From IMG/VR virus record IMGVR_UViG_3300033997_000582, positions 1-39,886 of that record: a stretch of 39,886 bases of DNA, one strand, 5' to 3'. Source of the stretch: a virus. The translations under genes and the position numbers were made by a program. The notes beneath the pieces were generated by a model that searched no databases, had not been told where the DNA came from, and saw nothing but the letters and a program-made list of their open reading frames with translations. The stretch's first letter is position 1, and each line of letters starts with the position of its first letter. Of the stretch, positions 15,638 through 22,313 are shown piece after piece.

Positions 15638-16495
15638 CTACGCAGTAGCTGGCAACGTGCTCAGGACGTAGGCATAGGGCCGGCCAACGGTTGAAAGCCG
15701 CGTACGCCGGTAGCCCAGCAGGCCCAGGCAATGCCCTACGGCGGTTTGCGTGCCACGGTCGTTCACCAGGCCTAGCGCCTCGATCACCTGCTGGCTGCTG
15801 AAGCCCTGCGGCCAGTCGTTGGCCACCAGGTGCGCACGCAGGCGCTGCTGCAGCTCGTACTGCTTGCGCTGTGGCTCGGGCAGGTCCGGCCCATCCAGCC
15901 ACTGGCTGGCCCCCAGCTCGGCGGCCAGGTCGATGCCGGTGGCGCGCTGGGCGGCCAGGTTGGCGCGGGTGGCGGCCAGCCGGCGGCTCATGCCCATGCT
16001 GCGGGCGGTGCCGAACAGGGCGCGGAACACCCGGCCGGCGCTCACCATCTCGTCCGCTTCCACATGGGCGGCCATCGGCGCGGGCGCTTGTCCGGCCTGC
16101 GCCGCCGGCATCACGTAGGCGCCATGCTTGCGGATGCTCGGCAGCACCTCGGCGGTGACCCACTTTTTGAAGCGCTTGGCCGAGGCCTTGCGGCTGCGCA
16201 GGATGGCCGAGTACAGGCCGGATTCGTTGATGACCAGCATTTCCTGATCACCACCAAGGGTCGGCACAATCTGCCGACCCTTTTCATCTAAGGGGTACTC
16301 ACATTGTGAGTACCCCCCATGGGGGCGCACTATCTGCGCGCCCTTTTCGTCATCATCCAGTGAGCGACACATGTTGTGCGCGTCTCGATATTCCAGAGAA
16401 CGAGCAACATCAGCAGCGACCCACCACGGTTCACCTTCCACCAGCACCACCCGCACGGCGGCGCCATCGAACGAAAACTCCATGGGCAGGCTCAT
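15638..16495 (-). CDS. BRO-N family phage antirepressor
   Basis: A 285-residue protein with an N-terminal BRO-N domain (residues 1-125: EPWWVAADVARSLEYRDAHN, then VINESGLYSAILRSRKASAK and FKKWVTAEVLPSIRKHG). BRO-N proteins bind DNA and often act as antirepressors that free a prophage from repression. The C-terminal 150 residues are helical and not a familiar KilA-C domain. Residues of the type DEKGxQIVxxxGG occur twice, 21 residues apart, so the canonical domain contains an extra 63-bp tandem copy. ATG 16495 overlaps the stop of the DUF3077 gene (ATGA). It is the second gene behind the c4/cI-like RNA locus, the position ant holds in P1. Confidence 0.88.
   Translation of the reverse strand: MSLPMEFSFDGAAVRVVLVEGEPWWVAADVARSLEYRDAHNMCRSLDDDEKGAQIVRPHGGYSQCEYPLDEKGRQIVPTLGGDQEMLVINESGLYSAILRSRKASAKRFKKWVTAEVLPSIRKHGAYVMPAAQAGQAPAPMAAHVEADEMVSAGRVFRALFGTARSMGMSRRLAATRANLAAQRATGIDLAAELGASQWLDGPDLPEPQRKQYELQQRLRAHLVANDWPQGFSSQQVIEALGLVNDRGTQTAVGHCLGLLGYRRTRLSTVGRPYAYVLSTLPATA
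16256..16343. repeat. Tandem 63-bp duplication forming three consecutive hairpins inside the BRO-N gene
   Basis: Hairpin A is AAGGGTCGGCA (16256-16266) with TGCCGACCCTT (16272-16282). A perfect 12-bp inverted repeat GGGGTACTCACA/TGTGAGTACCCC lies at 16292-16316, centred on one base. Hairpin B is GGGGGCGCA (16321-16329) with TGCGCGCCC (16335-16343), one mismatch. A and B are equivalent positions of the duplicated coding unit, with loops CAATC and CTATC, but their stems differ in sequence while remaining paired. Confidence 0.75.
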
Positions 16496-16773
16496 TGCTT
16501 GGCCCTCAGCATTCCGTCCACCGAGGCATTCACCAGGGCCAGGGTACTCTCCAGCAGGTACACCACCGCCCAGGGCTTGTGGTCATCCCCTTCCATCGCC
16601 ACATCGAGGGCGCCCTTAAGGGCAGTATCCAGCAGCGAGGAGGCATGCTCCATGGCATCCAGCACCGGCACGCCGGCCTGCACGGCGAACAGCTTGTTGA
16701 AGTCGGGCGCCGAGCCACGGAAAGCGCGACTGACGGTAGTGATCTTCGGGTGAAGCGGAACGGGCTTGAGCAT
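16492..16773 (-). CDS. DUF3077 family protein
   Basis: A 93-residue protein (MLKPVPLHPKITTVSRAF) whose central part, FNKLFAVQAGVPVLDAMEHA and SSLLDTALKGALDVA, matches the DUF3077 proteins common in Pseudomonas; their function is unknown. It is the first gene after the antisense-RNA locus. The ribosome binding site region (TATGGAGACCC on the minus strand) lies within the segment complementary to the RNA. It is translationally coupled to the BRO-N antirepressor by an ATGA overlap. In P1 the equivalent slot holds icd, in P4 kil, so a growth- or division-related role is conceivable but purely positional. Confidence 0.82.
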   Translation of the reverse strand: MLKPVPLHPKITTVSRAFRGSAPDFNKLFAVQAGVPVLDAMEHASSLLDTALKGALDVAMEGDDHKPWAVVYLLESTLALVNASVDGMLRAKQ

Positions 16774-16776
16774 GAT

Positions 16777-16821
16777 GGGTCTCCATAGCTGATCTGGAGT
16801 CCGCCACCACTGCGACCAAAC
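16777..16821 (-). promoter_or_regulatory. seqC-like target overlapping the DUF3077 ribosome binding site
   Basis: On the minus strand GTTTGGTCGC (16821-16812) and GCTATGGAGACCC (16789-16777) are complementary, with small bulges, to the antisense segment at 16844-16871. The second block includes the Shine-Dalgarno GGAG. The same sequence can also fold into CTCCA...TGGAG, which would hide the ribosome binding site. Confidence 0.7.
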
Positions 16822-16835
16822 AGAAGGGTGGCGAA

Positions 16836-16917
16836 CCGTGCGCGGGTTGGTCGACCGGGGCTATGGGACCCGGCAGGGCATGAGCCCTCCCACGCACGGC
16901 CCGCCATAACGCGGGCA
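16836..16917 (-). ncRNA. P4 cI / P1 c4-like antisense RNA (candidate)
   Basis: Minus-strand RNA domain. A 7-bp closing stem (16836-16842 with 16893-16899, CCGTGCG/CGCACGG) encloses two smaller hairpins: AGGGC/GCCCT (16875-16888) and CCGG/CCGG presenting CCCATAG in its loop (16855-16873). A further hairpin, GCCCGC/GCGGGC, lies at 16899-16916. The single-stranded or loop segments GGGTCCCATAGCC and GGTCGACCAACCC are complementary to two flanking sites, at 16946-16971 and 16777-16821. This reproduces the seqA-seqB-seqC logic of P4 immunity and the a'/b' pairing of P1 c4 RNA. I recall a similar sequence in P4-like elements, but no covariance search was possible. Confidence 0.78.
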
Positions 16918-16918
16918 C

Positions 16919-16939
16919 AAAAAAACGCCAGTTCGGCGT
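16919..16939 (-). terminator. Terminator inside the antisense-RNA locus
   Basis: ACGCC-N5-GGCGT followed by seven T on the minus strand. It lies between the seqA-like site and the antisense segment, where P4-type immunity uses conditional premature termination. It also stops leftward transcription from the major tail gene. Confidence 0.8.
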
Positions 16940-16945
16940 CGTGCG

Positions 16946-16971
16946 CCATAGCTAACCGGGCGACCAAACCC
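16946..16971 (-). promoter_or_regulatory. seqA-like target of the antisense RNA
   Basis: Minus-strand GGGTTTGGTCGCCCGG and GCTATGG, complementary to the segment at 16844-16865 with one bulge and one mismatch. GTTTGGTCGC and AGCTATGG recur in the same order at 16777-16821, so two target copies flank one antisense copy. Confidence 0.7.
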
Positions 16972-16998
16972 GACCGCTGGACTTACAGCGGCACGAGC

Positions 16999-17027
16999 AA
17001 GGTAAACCCGAACCGGCAGGGCGTCAA
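16999..17027 (-). promoter_or_regulatory. Candidate promoter for the antisense-RNA / antirepressor transcript
   Basis: Minus-strand -35 TTGACG (17027-17022), a 17-bp spacer and -10 TACCTT (17004-16999). The -35 matches five of six consensus bases and the -10 is weak. Transcription would begin near 16992, just upstream of the seqA-like site, as the P4 leader promoter does. Confidence 0.5.
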
Positions 17028-17057
17028 CGATACAGTGATACTGTACCGACTAACGCC
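17019..17057. promoter_or_regulatory. Nested inverted repeat upstream of the antisense-locus promoter
   Basis: The inner palindrome TACAGT-GAT-ACTGTA lies at 17031-17045. An outer pair, GGGCGT (17019-17024) and ACGCCC (17052-17057), surrounds it. It could be an operator next to the -35, or the 3' hairpin of the major tail transcript; there is no T-tract. Confidence 0.5.
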
Positions 17058-17064
17058 CCACACT

Positions 17065-17817
17065 TTACGCGGCCGCCTTCATCCCAAGCTCGTAGAACTG
17101 CGACATATCCGAGGCGGTCACCAGCGGGTCGGCCAGCAGTTCGCCGGTCACGTTGAACGCGGCGTAGGAGGTGCCGGACAGCTGGATCTCCTGCACCAGG
17201 CCGATCTTGAGGCGACGCAGGCGAGCTGGCATCGGAGCGCCGTTCTGCGCGCTGTTGAGGCCGGCGAAGTAGACCTCCAGCTCGGCCGCCGAGGTGGTCA
17301 GCATCTGCACCACGTCCGCCTTCAGCTTGGTGTAGCTGCACTTCACGCCGGCCGAGGTGATCTTGGTAGTGCTCAGCACCTGGATGCCGTAAGGGGTCAG
17401 CAGGTAATCATCCCCGGCAGACAGAGCGACATCGCCGGCGGTCTTGATAACCGGCGCCACGGACAAGTCGGGCAGATTGTCGAAGGGAATCAGCTCACCC
17501 ACCACGCCTTCGCAGGCCTGCGGCTCATCAGCAACGGTGCCGGCGGCAACGCCCTTGATGGTGCCGCGACCAACCAGGGCCAGGTTGCGCGGGTTCACGT
17601 CATAGAGGGTGAAACTGCAGGTCACGTCAGTGACCTGGCTCACCGAGTTGCGGTTGCCCACGCCGGTGATGAAGTTGCGCAGCTTCTGCTGCTCTTCGCT
17701 GTGGGCGATTTTCAGCTCGCTGGTGTTACCCCAGGGCAGCAGAGCCTGCTGGGTCTGGTAGCGGCGGGAGAACAGCTCGCCAAAGCCGATCAGGCTGGCG
17801 TCTTGTACGGTCATCAT
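17065..17817 (-). CDS. Major tail protein (tail tube)
   Basis: A 250-residue beta-rich protein (MMTVQDASLIGFGELFSRRY) in the position of the tail-tube subunit, after the connectors and before the tape measure. ISLxG-type features include VQEIQLSGTSYAAFNVTGEL near the C-terminus. Charged residues and alternating hydrophobics fit a tube-forming beta-sandwich. The first ATG is used because AGGAAG lies upstream at suitable spacing. No sheath gene exists in the window, so the virion should have a non-contractile tail. The stop is followed by a nested inverted repeat and not by the usual chaperone gene pair with frameshift; the RNA locus and antirepressor occupy that place. Confidence 0.8.
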   Translation of the reverse strand: MMTVQDASLIGFGELFSRRYQTQQALLPWGNTSELKIAHSEEQQKLRNFITGVGNRNSVSQVTDVTCSFTLYDVNPRNLALVGRGTIKGVAAGTVADEPQACEGVVGELIPFDNLPDLSVAPVIKTAGDVALSAGDDYLLTPYGIQVLSTTKITSAGVKCSYTKLKADVVQMLTTSAAELEVYFAGLNSAQNGAPMPARLRRLKIGLVQEIQLSGTSYAAFNVTGELLADPLVTASDMSQFYELGMKAAA

Positions 17818-17861
17818 AGGGTTGCTTCCTGTACGGTTTGCGGGAGGTTCTGGAGCGCGGC

Positions 17862-18053
17862 TCAGCCGGCGGCCGGCTGCTCAGCTGGTTTGGGCTCGGC
17901 CTTGGCCTTGGGGTAGTGCGCGGCCTTGAGCACATCCACGGCATGCGCGGCGCAGGCGGCAGAAACCTCCTGCTCGTCCTTGCCGGGCTTGTAGGCAGCC
18001 GTATTCAGGCCCTCACGAAAGTTGAAGGCGGCGGTCACGATGATCTTGGGCAT
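17862..18053 (-). CDS. Small structural-module protein, function unknown
   Basis: A 63-residue protein starting MPKIIVTAAFNFREGLNTAA and ending in a Pro/Ala/Lys-rich tail (KAKAEPKPAEQPAAG). ATG 18053 follows GGAGG and a terminator hairpin. The compact N-terminal part with a charged tail recalls small decoration or joining proteins encoded among head-tail genes. Nothing more specific can be said. Confidence 0.65.
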   Translation of the reverse strand: MPKIIVTAAFNFREGLNTAAYKPGKDEQEVSAACAAHAVDVLKAAHYPKAKAEPKPAEQPAAG

Positions 18054-18069
18054 GGTTCCTCCAGGAACG

Positions 18070-18092
18070 AAAAAGCCGCCCGGAGGCGGCCT
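18070..18092 (-). terminator. Intrinsic terminator between tail-completion and small-protein genes
   Basis: Minus-strand GCCGCC-TCCG-GGCGGC followed by five T and CGTTCCTGGAGG, giving again a hairpin directly before a ribosome binding site. Confidence 0.78.
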
Positions 18093-18114
18093 GCTTGCAG
18101 TGGTGGGGTGGGGT

Positions 18115-18588
18115 TTACTGGTAACGGTCGAGATAGGTCGCGGCAACGGTCAGCGTGACGCTGGCGGCGCTATAGCCCTTCTGTGGCCAGCCGTACTCGA
18201 CCTGGGCGACCAGCAGGCGCAGAGCCAAACCGGCCAGGGTGCGGTCACGCACCGGCCCGCCCAACGCCCTGCACACGGACCACTCGATAGCGCTCACCAC
18301 CTCGTCAGGCGCCCGGCCTGGATAGGCAGCAAGGTCGAACACGACCTCAACCTGGTACTGACGCTGGCGCTGGGCACTCAGCTGTTGCTGCTGCCCCTCC
18401 ACACCAGCACTGGCGGCAGGCACCACGGTAGCCAGCGGCAACAGCGCATCGTCGGACAGATCCTCGTAGAACCGGCCACGCTCGACGCTGGCCAGCGTGA
18501 ACGGGAAGTCGTCCGGCCCCTGCAGTGCGGAGAGGCGCGCCTGCAGCTCGGCCGTCACCTGGTTGGCTGGAAGCTCGGCAAGGTTCAT
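18115..18588 (-). CDS. Tail completion / tail terminator-like protein
   Basis: A 157-residue protein (MNLAELPANQVTAELQARL). ATG 18588 overlaps the preceding stop as TGATG. It is alpha/beta, with RQRQYQVEVVFDLAAYPGRA and VRDRTLAGLALRLLVAQVEYG. Such a protein between the gp10-like gene and the major tail gene generally forms the tail terminator or completion ring in HK97- and lambda-like phages. The identification is by gene order and size. Confidence 0.72.
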   Translation of the reverse strand: MNLAELPANQVTAELQARLSALQGPDDFPFTLASVERGRFYEDLSDDALLPLATVVPAASAGVEGQQQQLSAQRQRQYQVEVVFDLAAYPGRAPDEVVSAIEWSVCRALGGPVRDRTLAGLALRLLVAQVEYGWPQKGYSAASVTLTVAATYLDRYQ

Positions 18589-19193
18589 CAAAGCAGCTCC
18601 TTATCCAGTTCCAGGTTGAACTCCTCGGCCACCTTCTCGGCGACCTGCTCATGCACGCGATCATCGACCACCACCTGCATCAGCGCGGCGGCAGATGGAC
18701 CGAGAGCATCACGAGGCACGGCATACTCGTAGCGGTACTGCTTGATGTGTGGATTCAAGCGCGCAGGCTTCTTCAGCTTGCGCTCACGCACGCTACGGGT
18801 GGCCAGCGGCAGCCGCCGCTTACTGGCAGGGTTGATGAAGCCGGCGCCGATCTTCTCGCCCTGCCACCAGTCCACCACGATGCGCGCTCGGGTGCCCGAG
18901 CCATCAACCGCCTCGGCGCGGTGCCGGTAGCAGCGCGCCGGGATGCCATGCGAGGCCGGCACGATGCTGGCCGCCGGCACCGTGGTGGTGGCCACTCGCA
19001 GGGCGATGCGATCACCGAGGATCACCTTGCGGATACCCGTTGCCTTGGCCATCGGCTCGATCAACAGCACACGACGCGCCCAGCGGGCGGCGCGGTTGAC
19101 GGCGTTGATCTCCATGCGCAGGTAGCGGGCGGGGTCGATGCCGAAGCGCTCGGCGCCACCATCGGCCCCCTGCAGGTAGACGTTGAAGGTCAT
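18588..19193 (-). CDS. HK97 gp10-like / minor tail protein Z-like
   Basis: A 201-residue protein starting MTFNVYLQGADGGAERFG. Features such as NAVNRAARWARRVLLIEPMAKATGIRKVIL and a later basic segment (KRRLPLATRSVRERKLKKP) resemble gp10/gpZ-type proteins involved in head-tail joining and tail completion. ATG 19193 overlaps the stop upstream (ATGA). Length and position between the head-closure gene and the tail-terminator gene agree with this assignment. Confidence 0.75.
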   Translation of the reverse strand: MTFNVYLQGADGGAERFGIDPARYLRMEINAVNRAARWARRVLLIEPMAKATGIRKVILGDRIALRVATTTVPAASIVPASHGIPARCYRHRAEAVDGSGTRARIVVDWWQGEKIGAGFINPASKRRLPLATRSVRERKLKKPARLNPHIKQYRYEYAVPRDALGPSAAALMQVVVDDRVHEQVAEKVAEEFNLELDKELL

Positions 19194-19738
19194 AGCGGCT
19201 TCACCCACATGCGCCGCACCACGCGGTCATCCTCATCATCAACCAGCCCGGCCACTCGCCAGGTCTGGCCAGCCACCACGAACAGCGCACCCGGCTGCGG
19301 CCGCCCCACCTCGATCAGGGCGGCCTCCAGCTGGGTGGTGTACTCAGTCCGGCCCACATCACCCACACGGGCAACGCCGTGCTGCAGGAACACCCGACAC
19401 GGTACAGCAGCGCCGCCACTGGCCGAGGCGTACTGCGCGGCCTGGCCCACCAGCTCCTCGCACGTCATCACCAGCTCGGAACGGTCATTCTTGAAGTCGC
19501 GGACGCTGAGCAGGTGCAGCAGGCGGCTATCTGCTCGCAGGTAGCGCCCTTGCATCAGTCGCTCATCGAACCATGCACGCACCTCGACCTTGACCTGGGC
19601 ACGCAGGCTGACGGGCGCAGGAGCATCTGCGGATTCCTTAGAGCGGACACCCACCCACACCAAGCCGAGTACCTGCGGCTGCAGGTCGATACCGAGGGCG
19701 AGCAGATCCGCAGGGGTATTCAGCTGGCCGGCTCTCAT
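19190..19738 (-). CDS. Head closure / head-tail joining protein
   Basis: A 182-residue protein starting MRAGQLNTPADLLALGID. The central RADSRLLHLLSVRDFKNDRS and C-terminal ALFVVAGQTWRVAGLVDDED fit head-closure proteins related to SPP1 gp16, which seal the connector after packaging. It starts on the stop of the preceding connector gene (TGATG). The segment before residue 60 appears more variable. I assign it by combination of motif style and gene order. Confidence 0.72.
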   Translation of the reverse strand: MRAGQLNTPADLLALGIDLQPQVLGLVWVGVRSKESADAPAPVSLRAQVKVEVRAWFDERLMQGRYLRADSRLLHLLSVRDFKNDRSELVMTCEELVGQAAQYASASGGAAVPCRVFLQHGVARVGDVGRTEYTTQLEAALIEVGRPQPGALFVVAGQTWRVAGLVDDEDDRVVRRMWVKPL

Positions 19739-20055
19739 CAGATGTTTACCCAGCGATAGGGCTGCCAAAGGAACTCGGTTGCCTTAGGCAGTGCAGTTGC
19801 AATGGTGCCGATCACCACGGCCTCGCGGTTGCTGTACCAGTGGCCTACCAGCAGGAGCATGCCCTGCTGGATGGCCTTGGTCGGATGCAAGGCGTTGCCG
19901 ATCGGATCAGGCAGTGGCTGGGCAGGATCAACCAATAACCGATTGGTCTGGTCGTTGAATGCCTGAGCGGCAGCCTCGACCAGCACCTGGATGTAGGCAT
20001 CCTCGTGCCCGTGGAACACGCGGAGGTGCGCCTTGACCGTGCCGATGTCGATCAT
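19738..20055 (-). CDS. Head-tail connector (HK97 gp6-like)
   Basis: A 105-residue protein, MIDIGTVKAHLRVFHGHEDA, with the pattern of gp6-like connectors: an N-terminal 'xxxVKxHLRVxHxxED' helix pair, YIQVLVEAAAQAFNDQTNR, and the later AIQQGMLLLVGHWYSNREAV. These rings attach to the portal. Its start overlaps the previous stop (TAATG). Size is normal for the family. Confidence 0.88.
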   Translation of the reverse strand: MIDIGTVKAHLRVFHGHEDAYIQVLVEAAAQAFNDQTNRLLVDPAQPLPDPIGNALHPTKAIQQGMLLLVGHWYSNREAVVIGTIATALPKATEFLWQPYRWVNI

Positions 20056-20258
20056 TACTGCTGCTCATCAGCAATGCTGGCGGCTTTCTTGGCGGCGGCA
20101 ATAGCCTTCTTCACCGCGTCCGGGCTCGCCACTACTTCCGCTTCCAGGGCGCACTCCGCACCACGGATGCTCAGCTCATGCTCGCCGGGCTCGAACTCCT
20201 GCACGTCGCGGCCATTGGGGCTGAACTTGAACAGCTCCTTGAGTTTGACCTTAACCAT
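20055..20258 (-). CDS. Small head-module protein, function unknown
   Basis: A 67-residue protein, MVKVKLKELFKFSPNGRDVQ, with a beta-rich first half (EFEPGEHELS) and a Lys/Ala-rich helical tail (KKAIAAAKKAASIADEQQ). It lies between the major capsid and gp6-like connector genes. That position often carries a small conserved protein or capsid-associated factor. Translationally coupled to the connector gene by TAATG. Confidence 0.72.
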   Translation of the reverse strand: MVKVKLKELFKFSPNGRDVQEFEPGEHELSIRGAECALEAEVVASPDAVKKAIAAAKKAASIADEQQ

Positions 20259-20281
20259 GTTCCTATCCTCAGAAATGCAGA

Positions 20282-20299
20282 GGCCCGCCGAAGCGGGCC
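20282..20299 (-). terminator. GC-rich hairpin after the major capsid gene
   Basis: GGCCCGC-TTCG-GCGGGCC in the minus orientation, only 20 bases past the capsid stop. The following T-tract is poor (TCTGCATTTC), so it may attenuate transcription or stabilise the abundant capsid mRNA. Confidence 0.6.
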
Positions 20300-20318
20300 C
20301 CTGATGGGCTGGAGCCGA

Positions 20319-21641
20319 TTAGGCGGCGATCTTCAGCAGCTTGATGGCCTTGCTGTCCATCACACCGCCACCGACGCGCTTGGTGGTGTAGAAGTGGACA
20401 TAGGGCTTGTTGGTGAACGGGTCGCGCAGGACACGGGTGCCACGCACATCGGCGATGGTGTAGCCGCGCTTGAAGTCGCCGAACGCCAGAGGGATCGAGT
20501 CGGCCGCGATATCCGGCATGGCCTCGTCTTCCTCGTAGCGGTAGCCCAACAGCATGCTGGGTGCGCCAGCCTCCAGGCCCGGACGCCACAGGTAGTTGCC
20601 TTCGCTGTCCTTCAGCTTGCGCAGGGCCGCCAGGGTCAGGCCGTTGCCCAGCCACACGGCGTTCTTGCGGTAGCCGCGCTTGAGGCTGTGCACCAGGTCG
20701 ATCAAACGATCCGGGTTGCTCAGCGCGGCGGCGGCGCCGGAGGTCACGAACTGCAGGGTGCCGAACGGGCGGCTGCCGGCCTTGTCGGTGACTGCAGAGT
20801 TGGGGTAGGCCAGGAAGCCCTTGGGCTTCTTGGTGCCATCGCCGACCACGAAAGCATCGCCCTCTTCCTCGTCGAAGGTCCAGGACAGTTCCTGGGCGAG
20901 CCAGCCCTCGACATCGAAGAAGATGTCGTCCAGCGCCTTCTGGGTGATGGCCGGGTTGGCGTAGATCTCGCCGAAGAACGGGGCGATCTGCGCCAGCTTC
21001 GGCGTGCTGGTTTCCGGACGGGCGTCGGTCTCACCGACCCAGCCGGAGCCACCGCCACCAATGTTCACCAGGCGCTTGTACTCCTCGGAGCCGACCTGGA
21101 TCACATTTGCGAGGGTGCGCATGATGCTCAGGTCACGCTCCAGCTCGATGATGCTGCGGTCGAGCTCTTCCGGCACGCCGAAGCCGCCGTCCTCGCCGGT
21201 GCCCAGGTTGAGCGCCTTCTGCTCCAGCTCGCGCAGGCCGTCCTCGCGCCCCTTGCGCAGGTAGCCGTCGAAAGCCGACTTGTGCTCGGCCACGGTCTCG
21301 TCGTCGGCGCTGGCATCACGGCCGGGGCGGTTCTTCTTCTTGAGGTTTTCCTCGGTGTTCTTCTTGAACGCCTCCAGCTCACCGAGCTTGGTATCCAGGG
21401 CTTTCAGCTTGCCCTCCAGCAGCGGGTCTGCCTCACCTTTGCCGAGCTTTTCCAGGCGCTCGTCGTTGGTCTTCTTGAACTCGGTGAAGGCTTCACCGAG
21501 TTGCTTCAGTGCAGTGCGCAGTTCGGCATTGCTGTCGCCGCCGTCATTGCGGCGGCGCATGGTGCGCAGGCTGGGCTGTTCGGAAGCCTGGGTGACGTGC
21601 GCCACAGCAGCCACGGCGCGGGCGATAGAATTCTGTTGCAT
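20319..21641 (-). CDS. Major capsid protein, HK97 fold with N-terminal scaffold
   Basis: A 440-residue capsid precursor. The first roughly 125 residues are a charged coiled coil (ELRTALKQLGEAFTEFKK, LEGKLKALDTKLGELEAF), the delta-domain scaffold that the prohead protease removes. The HK97 body follows: SIMRTLANVIQVGSEEYKRL, GWVGETDARPETSTPKLAQI, FGEIYANPAITQKALDD and the C-terminal GFKRGYTIADVRG-like segment (FGDFKRGYTIADVRGTRVLR). The start MQQNSIARAV lies six bases past the protease stop, with GAGGATG as ribosome binding site. Confidence 0.95.
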   Translation of the reverse strand: MQQNSIARAVAAVAHVTQASEQPSLRTMRRRNDGGDSNAELRTALKQLGEAFTEFKKTNDERLEKLGKGEADPLLEGKLKALDTKLGELEAFKKNTEENLKKKNRPGRDASADDETVAEHKSAFDGYLRKGREDGLRELEQKALNLGTGEDGGFGVPEELDRSIIELERDLSIMRTLANVIQVGSEEYKRLVNIGGGGSGWVGETDARPETSTPKLAQIAPFFGEIYANPAITQKALDDIFFDVEGWLAQELSWTFDEEEGDAFVVGDGTKKPKGFLAYPNSAVTDKAGSRPFGTLQFVTSGAAAALSNPDRLIDLVHSLKRGYRKNAVWLGNGLTLAALRKLKDSEGNYLWRPGLEAGAPSMLLGYRYEEDEAMPDIAADSIPLAFGDFKRGYTIADVRGTRVLRDPFTNKPYVHFYTTKRVGGGVMDSKAIKLLKIAA

Positions 21642-21647
21642 AGGGGG

Positions 21648-22313
21648 TCATCCTCGCAGTTGTGCGGTCAGGTTGTGGATCTCGGAAAGAAGGTCTGCAC
21701 CGCCAGCGTCACGCAGGGAGAGGCCTTTGTAGCCATCGGCCATCAGGGCCTTGGCTTCGGTTCGAGAGAGGCCGGCGTCACGCAGGAACTTCTCGAATTG
21801 ACGCGGCCCCTGCAGGGCGGTTTTCACCGTCTCCACACGGGCCGCGTCGTTGGCGGGGAAGGTCACGAGGGACACTTCCCACAGGTCGATCTGGTTGAGG
21901 TGGTACACCCCGGCGCCGTTGTCCCAGGTGCCACCACCAGAGGGGATGCTGTAGCCGATGGACAGGCCAGTGATACTGCCTGCCTTCAGGTGGGCATAGG
22001 CACGGCGAGCCAGAGGATCGTCGTCGATCAGCAGGCGCCCTTCCAGGTAGAGTCCGTGATCGTCCTCTTCCATCTTGGTGTACACACCCAACGGCTCGTC
22101 GAACTTGTGCTGCCAGAGCATCGCCGGGAAGCCGCCCTTTCTGGCCCAGCCCTTCAGCGACTCCAGGAAAGCACCGGGGTGAACCACATCGGAGTAGCTG
22201 TCGGGTATGTCGAATACCGAGCCGTAGCCGGAAAAGGTGCCGTCATCGCCCACGGACTTGACCTTGAAGGCAGTGGACAGGTGCTTAGTGCTAAGCGTGT
22301 TTTTGGTTCTCAT
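21648..22313 (-). CDS. HK97-type prohead protease
   Basis: A 221-residue serine protease (peptidase family S78) that processes the capsid scaffold during head maturation. Motifs: FSGYGSVFDIPDSYSDVVHPGAF at residues 27-49, MLWQH with catalytic His at residue 69, and GSITGLSIGYS with Ser at residue 118. It overlaps the portal gene by 23 bp and directly precedes the capsid gene, the standard HK97 order. Confidence 0.95.
   Translation of the reverse strand: MRTKNTLSTKHLSTAFKVKSVGDDGTFSGYGSVFDIPDSYSDVVHPGAFLESLKGWARKGGFPAMLWQHKFDEPLGVYTKMEEDDHGLYLEGRLLIDDDPLARRAYAHLKAGSITGLSIGYSIPSGGGTWDNGAGVYHLNQIDLWEVSLVTFPANDAARVETVKTALQGPRQFEKFLRDAGLSRTEAKALMADGYKGLSLRDAGGADLLSEIHNLTAQLRG

Noticed and set aside
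17031-17045. LexA-type SOS box
   Set aside because: The halves are ACAG then CTGT, the reverse order of the CTGT-N8-ACAG consensus.
17065-17817. Tail chaperone frameshift pair after the major tail gene
   Set aside because: No small pair with a slippery sequence is present; the next genes are DUF3077 and BRO-N.
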